From: Planctomycetota bacterium
GTDB taxonomy: Bacteria > Planctomycetota > Phycisphaerae > Sedimentisphaerales > Anaerobacaceae
DNA length: 5,153 bases
Assembly (NCBI GenBank): GCA_026386835.1
Contig: JAPLMV010000207.1
Coordinates: forward strand, 1 to 5,153
Direction: 5' to 3'
Shown: positions 1 through 5,153 of the stretch, one piece after another
Position numbering within the stretch: position 1 is the stretch's first letter
Layout: each line of letters opens with the position of its first letter
The notes under the pieces: generated by a model
Databases searched by the model: none
Seen by the model: the letters and a program-made list of their open reading frames with translations, nothing else
What the model was told of the DNA's origin: nothing
Program-made: the position numbers and the translations under genes

Positions 1-85
1 AGATATTTCAGCCACAATAATCGCAAAAAACGAATTTGGCGGCTGATTATCGTTTCTTTGATACACCCCAACCCCCTGTCACCGT

Positions 86-105
86 CTGAAAAACAAGTTT
101 TTCAG
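86..105. repeat. 20-bp near-perfect palindrome
   Basis: The sequence CTGAAAAACAAGTTTTTCAG has two perfect 9-bp inverted arms separated by 2 nt. As RNA it would form an A/U-rich hairpin with a tiny loop, and as DNA it could be a dimeric regulator's operator. It lies about 85 nt upstream of the first promoter candidate and about 20 nt upstream of the possible divergent GTG start on the - strand. It lacks the GC-rich stem of a typical intrinsic terminator, so an operator is somewhat more likely. Its function is not shown by the sequence. Confidence 0.45.
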
Positions 106-190
106 CAATTCTTAGCATTATCCAGCTCTGGGGATGATACAACCATCCTTAATTTACTGATATGCTCAAGGATTTCCCGAAACAACACCT

Positions 191-218
191 TTGACACCTG
201 CGCCTGTGGCCAAATAAT
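191..218 (+). promoter_or_regulatory. Candidate distal sigma70 promoter (P1) for the hisC operon
   Basis: A perfect TTGACA (-35) at 191-196 and AATAAT (-10, 5 of 6 consensus bases) at 213-218 are separated by 16 bp. The predicted transcription start is near 225, giving a leader of about 67 nt before hisC. The call rests on the motifs alone; the spacer is one base shorter than optimal. Confidence 0.5.
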
Positions 219-234
219 CATTAAAAATCTCTCT

Positions 235-262
235 TTTGCTTCTAAGAAAATACCCTTATAAT
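235..262 (+). promoter_or_regulatory. Candidate proximal sigma70 promoter (P2) for the hisC operon
   Basis: A perfect TATAAT (-10) at 257-262 follows a poor -35 (TTTGCT at 235-240, 16-bp spacer). The predicted start is near 269, giving a leader of only about 23 nt before the hisC ATG, too short for a riboswitch or attenuator. The 8-bp palindrome CGAATTCG (271-278) falls just downstream of that start and could be coincidental or an operator half. Confidence 0.5.
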
Positions 263-291
263 GTAAAGGTCGAATTCGTTTTGGAGCAAAT

Positions 292-1338
292 ATGGGATAT
301 TTTCGGAAAAATATTGAAAAGGCACAAGGATATACGCCGGGCTTTCAGCCAAAAGAGGCTGGCGTGGTAAAACTGAATACTAATGAAAATCCCTATCCGC
401 CTTCTCCAAATGTCTTAAAGGTGCTGGCTGAAATTAAATCCGAACAGCTTCGCAAGTATCCCGACCCGATGGGGACCGAATTTCGCCAGGCAGCCGGTGA
501 GCTTAATGGTGTTCCCGCCGACTGGATTATGTGCTGCAATGGCGGTGATGAGCTACTTTCAATGGCGGTGCGGGGGTTCTGCGATGAGAAACGGCCGCTT
601 GCATATCCTGTGCCGACATATTCGCTTTATCCGGTACTTGCCGAACTGCAAAACTGCAAAGCGATTGAAATTCCATTTGATAGCGAATTTAAGCTCCCTG
701 CTAAATTGGTCAAAGCCGGAGCGGCGTTGACGATTGTATGCAATCCCAATGCCCCCAGCGGGAGCTTTGTAAATGCCGATGAATTGGCATCGCTGGCAGA
801 TGAATTAAAAGGAGTATTGCTTATTGACGAGGCTTATGTTGATTTTGCGGAAAACAACTGCACACAATTAGTAAAAGATTTCGATAATGTAATTATACTG
901 CGGTCGATGAGTAAAGGGTATTCGCTTGCAGGTCTGCGTTTTGGATATGCAATTGCCCAGTCGAGTTTGATAGAAGGGCTGTTGAAGCTAAAGGATTCCT
1001 ACAATGCTGATGCCGTTGCCATTGCCGCTGCAGCCGCAGCCGTAAAAGACCAGCGGTATTTTAAGGAAAATGTCGAAAAAATAAAAAGAGAACGCCAAAG
1101 ATTAACGCAACAGTTGCATACGCTCGAGTTTAATGTGCCGAATAGTTTCTCGAATTTTGTTTTCGCCGAGAACACCAATCGAAAATCCAGCGAAATTTTT
1201 GAGAAGTTAGTCCAGCGAAAAATTTATGTCCGATACTGGAATCAGCCGGGCATAGATAATAAGCTAAGAATTAGTATAGGTACACCTGAGCAAAATGATA
1301 AACTGCTGTCGGCATTGAAAGAAATCTTGTCAGAATAA
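292..1338 (+). CDS. hisC: Histidinol-phosphate aminotransferase
   Basis: A cytosolic PLP enzyme of histidine biosynthesis that interconverts imidazole-acetol phosphate plus glutamate with histidinol phosphate plus 2-oxoglutarate. The 348-residue product is the usual length for this fold-type I, class I/II aminotransferase. Visible motifs are the N-terminal LNTNENPY (28-35), the substrate-side tyrosine in PTYSLYP (Y110), CNPNAPSG (150-157), DEAYVDF (179-185; D179 pairs with the pyridine nitrogen), the Schiff-base lysine K208 in SMSKGYSLAGLRFGY, and the carboxylate-binding arginine R326 in LRISIGTP. The ATG at 292 is chosen because GGAG (283-286) lies 5 nt upstream and the N-terminus matches the family. 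It is the first gene of the operon, 10 nt before hisB. Related aminotransferases for aromatic amino acids or cobalamin synthesis share this fold, but the motifs and the adjacent hisB favour HisC. Confidence 0.95.
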   Translation: MGYFRKNIEKAQGYTPGFQPKEAGVVKLNTNENPYPPSPNVLKVLAEIKSEQLRKYPDPMGTEFRQAAGELNGVPADWIMCCNGGDELLSMAVRGFCDEKRPLAYPVPTYSLYPVLAELQNCKAIEIPFDSEFKLPAKLVKAGAALTIVCNPNAPSGSFVNADELASLADELKGVLLIDEAYVDFAENNCTQLVKDFDNVIILRSMSKGYSLAGLRFGYAIAQSSLIEGLLKLKDSYNADAVAIAAAAAAVKDQRYFKENVEKIKRERQRLTQQLHTLEFNVPNSFSNFVFAENTNRKSSEIFEKLVQRKIYVRYWNQPGIDNKLRISIGTPEQNDKLLSALKEILSE

Positions 1339-1348
1339 GGATATTCTT

Positions 1349-1933
1349 ATGAAAAAAAGAACCGCCAAAATCAACAGGCAAACAAAAGAAACGGATGTTG
1401 CCGTTGAGCTTAATCTCGACGGCGTCGGCAAATACCAGATTGATACCGGCATCGGTTTTTTAGACCACATGCTGACGCACCTCAGCAAGCACGGCAAAAT
1501 CGACCTTATCGTCAAGGCCAAAGGCGACCTGAATGTCGATTCGCATCATACTGTCGAGGATATTGCCATAAGCCTGGGCGAGGGATTAGTTAAGGCAATA
1601 GGCGATAAGAAAGGCATAGCCAGGTACGGCTATAGTTCGGTGCCGATGGAAGATGCGCTGGCCAATGTGTCAATAGATTTGTCGGGGAGACCAAGCTGCG
1701 TTTATAATGTCCAGTATCAGACAGAAAAAATCGGCGATTTTGATGTCGAGTGCATCGAGGAAATGCTGCGGAGTTTTTCAAACACCGGCAAGTTTAATCT
1801 GCATATAAACGTGCCTTACGGGACAAACAGCCATCATATAGCCGAGGCGATTTTCAAGGCGATGGGGCAATCGCTTGCCGCAGCGGTAAAAATCGTCGGC
1901 GACGATATACCAAGCACAAAGGGAACACTGTGA
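1349..1933 (+). CDS. hisB: Imidazoleglycerol-phosphate dehydratase, monofunctional
   Basis: A cytosolic Mn-dependent enzyme that dehydrates imidazole-glycerol phosphate to imidazole-acetol phosphate, the substrate HisC then uses. The 194-residue product is the IGPD domain alone; there is no N-terminal HAD histidinol phosphatase as in the bifunctional E. coli HisB, so that step must be encoded elsewhere. The duplicated metal-binding motifs are present: GFLDHMLTHLSKHG (H40, H44), VDSHHTVED (H66, H67, E70), and GTNSHHIAEAIFKA (H162, H163, E166). The position often occupied by His in plants and E. coli (IEHFF) is Glu here (CIEEML, E137/E138), as in many bacteria. It ends in the characteristic IPSTKGTL. 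An AAGGA overlapping the hisC stop codon (1337-1341) lies 7 nt before the ATG. The last 4 nt overlap ispF. Confidence 0.96.
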   Translation: MKKRTAKINRQTKETDVAVELNLDGVGKYQIDTGIGFLDHMLTHLSKHGKIDLIVKAKGDLNVDSHHTVEDIAISLGEGLVKAIGDKKGIARYGYSSVPMEDALANVSIDLSGRPSCVYNVQYQTEKIGDFDVECIEEMLRSFSNTGKFNLHINVPYGTNSHHIAEAIFKAMGQSLAAAVKIVGDDIPSTKGTL

Positions 1934-2442
1934 TTGAAGAACATGACCATGAATATCGTACCGGAATCGGCACCGACATCCATCGGCTGGTCGCCGACAA
2001 AAAGCTTATGCTCGGCGGAATTTATGTTCCCTACCCTGCCGGCCTGCTTGGCCACAGTGACGGCGATGTCGCACTGCATGCGATTATAGATGCCCTGCTT
2101 GGAGCAGCCGGTCTGGGCGATATAGGGACATTGTTTCCGGAGACCGACCCGAAGTTCAAGGATGCAGACAGTAAAGGACTTTTACTTGACATCAAGGGGC
2201 GTTTGGAGGAAAAACGCTGGGTAGTGGTCAATGTCGATTTGATAATACACGCAGAAGAGCCGCGGCTTGAGCCGGTCAAGGCGCAGATAAAAAGGTGTAT
2301 CGCAAGTCTTTTAGGCATTGATTTTACGGCGGTCAATGTTAAGGCCAAGACAAATGAAGGCCTTGACGATATCGGCACAGGCCAGGCAATAGCCGCTACG
2401 GCAACCGTGCTTTTGAAAAGAAAATATAAAAGAACGTTATAG
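1930..2442 (+). CDS. ispF: 2-C-methyl-D-erythritol 2,4-cyclodiphosphate synthase
   Basis: A cytosolic, normally trimeric Zn enzyme of the MEP isoprenoid pathway that converts CDP-ME 2-phosphate to the 2,4-cyclodiphosphate with release of CMP. The 170-residue product is slightly longer than E. coli IspF (159) because of short extensions at both ends. Zn ligands are D16 and H18 in GTDIHRL and H50 in the HSDGDVALHAIIDALLGAAG block (H42-G61); GDIGTLFPETDP follows at 63-74, and the CDP-binding region is AKTNE (139-143). The start is GTG at 1930: there is no in-frame ATG before the conserved GTDIH, and AAGGGA (1919-1924) lies 5 nt upstream. The GTGA overlap with the hisB stop suggests translational coupling. 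The C-terminal GLDDIGTGQAIAA departs from the E. coli KLGFTGRGEGIA pattern (see findings). No ispD is adjacent or fused. Confidence 0.95.
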   Translation: MIEEHDHEYRTGIGTDIHRLVADKKLMLGGIYVPYPAGLLGHSDGDVALHAIIDALLGAAGLGDIGTLFPETDPKFKDADSKGLLLDIKGRLEEKRWVVVNVDLIIHAEEPRLEPVKAQIKRCIASLLGIDFTAVNVKAKTNEGLDDIGTGQAIAATATVLLKRKYKRTL

Positions 2443-2457
2443 TAAAGGTATTCATAG

Positions 2458-3948
2458 ATGACTTTGCAATTATATAACAGCTTAACCAGACGGCTTGAGG
2501 AATTTAAGCCGTTAAAAGAGGGTCAGGTTGGGATTTATGTTTGCGGCCCCACGGTGTACGGCCATGCCCATTTAGGACACGCCAAAAGCTATGCAAGTTT
2601 CGATGTGCTGGTTCGATACCTCAGGTATCTCGGGTACAGCGTAACATACATCCAGAACATAACCGATGTTGGGCATTTGACCGATGACGCCGATGCGGGC
2701 GAAGATAAGCTGGCTGTTGCGGCTAAAAAAGAAAAAAAGCATCCGATGGCACTGGCTGAATACTATACCCGCAGCTATTTTGAGGATATGGACAAATTGA
2801 ACTGCGTTCGGCCCGATATAAGCCCAAGGGCAAGCGGCCACATTGTTGAGCAGATAGAGCTTGTTAAAATCCTGCTCGATAAGGGCTATGCCTACGAAGT
2901 CAACGGTTCGGTGTATTTCGAGGTATCAAAATTCAAAGACTACGGCAAACTGTCGGGCAGAAATATTGAAGAAATGCAGGCAGGCGCCCGCGTGGAGGTT
3001 TCACCTGACAAAAAGAATCCCGCCGACTTTGCGCTCTGGAAAAAAGCAGAAGCAAATCACATTATGCAGTGGCCAAGTCCGTGGGGGATGGGTTTTCCCG
3101 GCTGGCACCTCGAATGTTCCGTGATGAGCATGAAATATTTAGGCAAAACAATCGACATCCACGGCGGCGGTATGGAAAATAAATTTCCGCATCACGAATG
3201 CGAAATAGCACAGTCGGAAGCAGCCAACGGTGTCCAGTTTGTCAAATACTGGCTGCACAATAATATGGTTACCGTTGACGGACAAAAGATGGGCAAGAGT
3301 TTGAATAATTTCATCACACTCAAACAGGCCTTTGCTAATTCACCCGAGCCAAAACACGATAAATTATCCAGAAAATATGACCCGCTGGCTGTCAGGCAAC
3401 TGATTCTTACCAGCCATTATCGAAGTCCCATTGATTTCTCCGATGCAGCCCTTACCGCGGCACAAAGCGGGTACGATAAAATTACTGCTACGGTTTTAGC
3501 CGTAAGAAAACAATTGAACCTTGCACCACAGGGGCAAATAGATGCCAAAGTCGTAGAGCGGTTGAATCAGTTGAAGAAAAAATTCGAAGATGCGATGAAC
3601 GATGACCTCAACACTTCCATAGCACTGTCGGTTATGTTTGACCTTGTTCGGCTGTCAGGAAAATTGCTTGAAGATAGCGGTACGACAAAAGAAACGCTTC
3701 TTGCCGTGGACGATATGTTCAGGAAATTGGGTGGCGACGTTCTGGGCATTGTGAAAGACCAATACGAGCAGACAAGCGGAGGTGACGAAAAAATAATTGA
3801 TAGTCTTGTCAAAGGGTTCATCGAGCAGCGTGCCGATGCGCGCAATCGAAGAGATTTTGCAATGGCTGACGCTATCCGTAACAAGCTTATTGATATGGGT
3901 ATTATCCTTGAAGATAAGCCGGGCGAGACCGTGTGGAGAATGAAATGA
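2458..3948 (+). CDS. cysS: Cysteinyl-tRNA synthetase
   Basis: A cytosolic class Ia aminoacyl-tRNA synthetase that activates cysteine with ATP and charges tRNA-Cys. The 496-residue product is within the family range. The Rossmann catalytic domain starts with YVCGPTVYGHAHLGH (27-41), whose HLGH is the HIGH motif. The Zn/cysteine-binding set is complete: C29, C220 in GFPGWHLECSVMS, and H245 and E249 in FPHHECEIAQS. The second ATP motif is KMGKS (277-281), a variant of KMSKS. NITDVGHLTDDADAGEDK (67-84) and WPSPWGMGFPGWH (205-217) mark the subtype also seen in Bacteroidetes. The C-terminal helical part includes FEDAMNDDLNTS (376-387), a DALR-type tRNA-binding helix bundle, and a closing DKPGETVWR. 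The ATG at 2458 follows TAAAGG (2443-2448) by 9 nt. It sits 15 nt after ispF and overlaps ruvC by 4 nt. Confidence 0.97.
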   Translation: MTLQLYNSLTRRLEEFKPLKEGQVGIYVCGPTVYGHAHLGHAKSYASFDVLVRYLRYLGYSVTYIQNITDVGHLTDDADAGEDKLAVAAKKEKKHPMALAEYYTRSYFEDMDKLNCVRPDISPRASGHIVEQIELVKILLDKGYAYEVNGSVYFEVSKFKDYGKLSGRNIEEMQAGARVEVSPDKKNPADFALWKKAEANHIMQWPSPWGMGFPGWHLECSVMSMKYLGKTIDIHGGGMENKFPHHECEIAQSEAANGVQFVKYWLHNNMVTVDGQKMGKSLNNFITLKQAFANSPEPKHDKLSRKYDPLAVRQLILTSHYRSPIDFSDAALTAAQSGYDKITATVLAVRKQLNLAPQGQIDAKVVERLNQLKKKFEDAMNDDLNTSIALSVMFDLVRLSGKLLEDSGTTKETLLAVDDMFRKLGGDVLGIVKDQYEQTSGGDEKIIDSLVKGFIEQRADARNRRDFAMADAIRNKLIDMGIILEDKPGETVWRMK

Positions 3949-4460
3949 TAATACTCGGTATAGACCCTGGCTTGCAGACCTGTGGGTACGCCTTTCTTGA
4001 GACTGACCAGGTAGGTCAAAAGCTTATTGAGGCTGGCGTATTCCAGACCAATGTCGCCATGCCGATGGAAAAAAGGTTAAATCAGATTGCCGAGGATATC
4101 CAGGCGCTTTTGGAAAAATTCAAGCCCTCTATTGTGGCCATAGAGGAATTGTATTCCCATTACGAGCATCCCAAAACCGCCATATTGATGGGACACGCAA
4201 GAGGTGTTATACTGCAGAAATGTGCCGAGGCGATGGTTGCCGTCAGAAGTTTCAACGCAACGCGTATAAAAAAATCGGTTACAGGCAACGGCAGGGCGTC
4301 AAAGGAGCAGGTGCAAAGGACGATTCAGACTCTCTTTGCCCTTTCCACTTTGCCGGAGCCCAACGATGTCGCCGATGCTATGGCAGTGGCTCTTTGCTGT
4401 GCAAATTCTATGGGACAAGAGAAGGTATTGGAAAAAGCTAACTATGATAGCAAGAATTGA
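3945..4460 (+). CDS. ruvC: Holliday junction resolvase RuvC
   Basis: A dimeric RNase H-fold endonuclease that cuts four-way DNA junctions symmetrically, finishing recombinational repair with RuvAB. The 171-residue product is close to E. coli RuvC (173). The acidic catalytic tetrad is complete: D7 in ILGIDPG, E67 in VAIEELY, and D141 and D144 in PNDVADAMAVAL. The basic, Gly-containing KKSVTGNGRASKEQVQ block (109-124), which contributes to junction binding, is present. I chose ATG 3945 over the in-frame GTG at 3933: it gives the family's usual N-terminus (MIILGIDPG), has GGAG (3935-3938) 6 nt upstream, and forms an ATGA overlap with the cysS stop. Its 3' end overlaps ruvA by 17 nt. Confidence 0.96.
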   Translation: MIILGIDPGLQTCGYAFLETDQVGQKLIEAGVFQTNVAMPMEKRLNQIAEDIQALLEKFKPSIVAIEELYSHYEHPKTAILMGHARGVILQKCAEAMVAVRSFNATRIKKSVTGNGRASKEQVQRTIQTLFALSTLPEPNDVADAMAVALCCANSMGQEKVLEKANYDSKN

Positions 4461-5070
4461 AGGCAAACTTGTTCGGCTCGATAACGACACCGCCCTTGTT
4501 CAGGTCGGTGCGGTCGGCTATGAAGTTATGCTGCCCGGCTACTGCATAAATTCGCTCTCGGATAAAATCGGCTCGGATATCGTTCTATGCACGATGGAGT
4601 ATTACGAGGGCTCGCCTGGCGGCGGAAATCTCATACCACGAATGGTCGGCTTTTTGAATACGAGCGAAAGGGATTTTTTCACAAAGTACACAAGCGTCAA
4701 GGGTATAGGCATAAAAAAGGGTTTAAAGTCGCTCAGTATCCCCATTGCCACGATAGCATCGGCGATAGAAAACGGCGACGACAAGATATTGATGTCCCTG
4801 CCGTCGATAGGAACACGAATGGCTCAGCAGATTATAGCCGAGCTCAAGGGCAAACTTCAGATTTTCGCAGCGGCTGAAACTTCGAGGACAGCCGCCGCAG
4901 GATTTAGGCCCTTCCAGGCAGAGGCACTGGAGATTCTTATTGCCTGGGGCGAGAAAAGAAATGAGGCGATGGAACTTGTCGAGTTGGCCTGTAAGAGACA
5001 CCCTGGTGTAAAATCAGCAGAGGAGCTTGTGCCGCTTGTCTATAGATTAAAACAGGGCATTGAAGTGTGA
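4444..5070 (+). CDS. ruvA: Holliday junction branch-migration complex subunit RuvA
   Basis: RuvA tetramers bind Holliday junctions and load the RuvB motor for branch migration; RuvC acts on the same complex. The 208-residue product matches the family length (about 200). Domain I is an OB fold (about 1-70) starting MIARIEGKLV and containing VGAVGYEV. Domain II carries two helix-hairpin-helix motifs, TSVKGIGIKKGLKSL (83-97) and LMSLPSIGTRMAQQIIAELK (116-135). A short Ala/Thr-rich linker (about 141-153) leads to domain III (about 157-204), the RuvB-binding helical bundle (ALEILIAWGEKRNEAMELVE). ATG 4444 is chosen because it gives the family N-terminus; the frame is open upstream inside ruvC, but that extension has no RuvA similarity. 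The only nearby ribosome binding site is a weak GGA at 4430-4432, so translation probably depends on coupling to ruvC. The acidic-pin loop is unusual (see findings). ruvB does not follow within the window. Confidence 0.95.
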   Translation: MIARIEGKLVRLDNDTALVQVGAVGYEVMLPGYCINSLSDKIGSDIVLCTMEYYEGSPGGGNLIPRMVGFLNTSERDFFTKYTSVKGIGIKKGLKSLSIPIATIASAIENGDDKILMSLPSIGTRMAQQIIAELKGKLQIFAAAETSRTAAAGFRPFQAEALEILIAWGEKRNEAMELVELACKRHPGVKSAEELVPLVYRLKQGIEV

Positions 5071-5133
5071 AAAGAAAAATCAAAAATTAAAATGCAAATA
5101 TAAAAATTGCGGAATGAAGACTGAATAAATTAT
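5071..5133. other. AT-rich intergenic tail after ruvA, no clear terminator
   Basis: Directly after the ruvA stop codon the sequence becomes extremely A-rich, with repeated AAAAT-type words (AAAAATCAAAAATTAAAATG, 5075-5094) and then ATAAAAATTGCGGAATGAA (5099-5117). Only a 4-bp GCAA/TTGC pairing is visible, so I see no intrinsic terminator. The composition contrasts sharply with the mid-GC genes. It resembles A-rich intergenic filler I associate with environmental bacterial genomes, but that is recall, not a search. Confidence 0.5.
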
Positions 5134-5153
5134 TAACCACGGATTTTCACGGA
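5134..5153. repeat. Start of a CACGGATTTT-type short tandem/interspersed repeat, cut by window edge
   Basis: TTAACCACGGATTTTCACGG plus a final A contains CACGGA twice (5138-5143 and 5148-5153) at a 10-nt period. Variants of AACCACGGATTTCACGGA, often continued with further CACGGATT units, occur as interspersed intergenic repeats in many environmental bacterial genomes (recalled knowledge). The window ends here, so the extent is unknown. Confidence 0.5.

Larger units (their letters stand above)
1..291. other. Leader region upstream of hisC with no confidently supported gene
   Basis: This AT-rich stretch precedes the operon. Three weak coding readings compete and none is convincing. (1) On the + strand one frame is open from the window edge to TAA at 259-261 (86 codons); its product is low in complexity, has no domain I recognise, and runs over both promoter candidates. 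(2) On the - strand a GTG at 66-64 has an AGGGG-type ribosome binding site and reads MYQRNDNQPPNSFFAIIVAE and on to the left edge, so it could be the start of a divergent gene. (3) On the - strand an ATG at 221-219 opens a 39-residue frame ending in TGA at 104-102. The region also holds two promoter candidates and a 20-bp palindrome, listed separately. I read it as mainly intergenic, possibly a divergent promoter region. There is no T-box, His-rich leader peptide or attenuator that I can see. Confidence 0.5.

Noticed and set aside
102..221. A 39-residue - strand frame (ATG 221-219, TGA 104-102) with an AGAGAG upstream, followed by the palindrome.
   Set aside because: Too short, no recognisable motif, weak ribosome binding site, and it covers the + strand P1 promoter; conservation data would be needed.
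1..261. + strand open frame entering from the left edge and ending at TAA 259-261.
   Set aside because: The product has no domain I recognise and the frame overlaps both promoter candidates; an open frame of 86 codons can arise by chance. It remains possible as the end of an upstream gene.
2031..2378. Long - strand open frames opposite ispF and elsewhere opposite cysS and ruvA.
   Set aside because: They are antisense shadows of well-supported genes, with no recognisable protein motifs.
2734..2762. In-frame A-AAA-AAG slippery heptamer in cysS (GAA AAA AAG), with a -1 frame stop 7 codons later, resembling dnaX-type programmed frameshifting.
   Set aside because: No Shine-Dalgarno-like stimulator upstream and no clear stable hairpin downstream; the A-run simply encodes the Lys-rich AKKEKK segment. 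A truncated CysS of about 100 residues has no evident role.
3933..3944. GTG at 3933 as an alternative ruvC start adding four residues (MENE).
   Set aside because: ATG 3945 has a well-placed GGAG, forms an ATGA overlap with cysS, and yields the family's standard MIxLGIDPG start.
4336..4443. N-terminal extension of ruvA into ruvC from an upstream ATG in the same frame.
   Set aside because: The extra 36 residues are a shadow of ruvC's C-terminal coding region; RuvA proteins begin at the MIxRxxG sequence found at 4444.
5089..5112. Possible terminator hairpin after ruvA (GCAA...TTGC).
   Set aside because: Only 4 bp of stem with an A-rich loop and no following T-tract; not enough for an intrinsic terminator.

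Overview
The window is a compact, single-direction stretch of bacterial chromosome carrying six complete housekeeping genes on the + strand: hisC, hisB, ispF, cysS, ruvC and ruvA. A gene-poor leader (1-291) precedes them and a short AT-rich tail (5071-5153) follows. All six reading frames are intact and hold their family's main catalytic or metal-binding residues. I found no tRNA, rRNA, CRISPR array or complete insertion sequence.

Layout: two tandem sigma70-like promoter candidates (191-218 and 235-262) and a good ribosome binding site lead into hisC at 292. hisC to hisB is a 10-nt gap. hisB and ispF overlap by 4 nt (GTGA). ispF to cysS is a 15-nt gap. cysS and ruvC overlap by 4 nt (ATGA), and ruvC and ruvA by 17 nt. 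No terminator is visible between the genes, so they are probably one transcription unit with several translationally coupled junctions. The unit mixes pathways: two histidine biosynthesis steps, one step of the MEP isoprenoid pathway, cysteinyl-tRNA synthesis, and two parts of the Holliday-junction resolvasome. ruvB, ispD and the other his genes are not in the window.

Organism: mid-GC coding sequence, the long-loop RuvA (EGSPGGGNLIPR between the last OB-fold strands), the KMGKS-type CysS and the mixed operon suggest a member of Planctomycetota, possibly Phycisphaerae-like. This is inference from remembered family features, not from a search. The last 20 bases (CCACGGATTTTCACGGA type) look like the start of an interspersed short repeat seen in many environmental bacterial genomes.

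I do not see a new defence, mobile or RNA system. The most interesting points are variations inside known proteins. RuvA's acidic-pin loop is replaced by a longer glycine-rich loop. IspF lacks the Phe and Arg that line the central isoprenoid-diphosphate cavity in the E. coli enzyme. The mixed operon, the leader palindrome with a possible divergent gene, and the 3' repeat tail also deserve a look.
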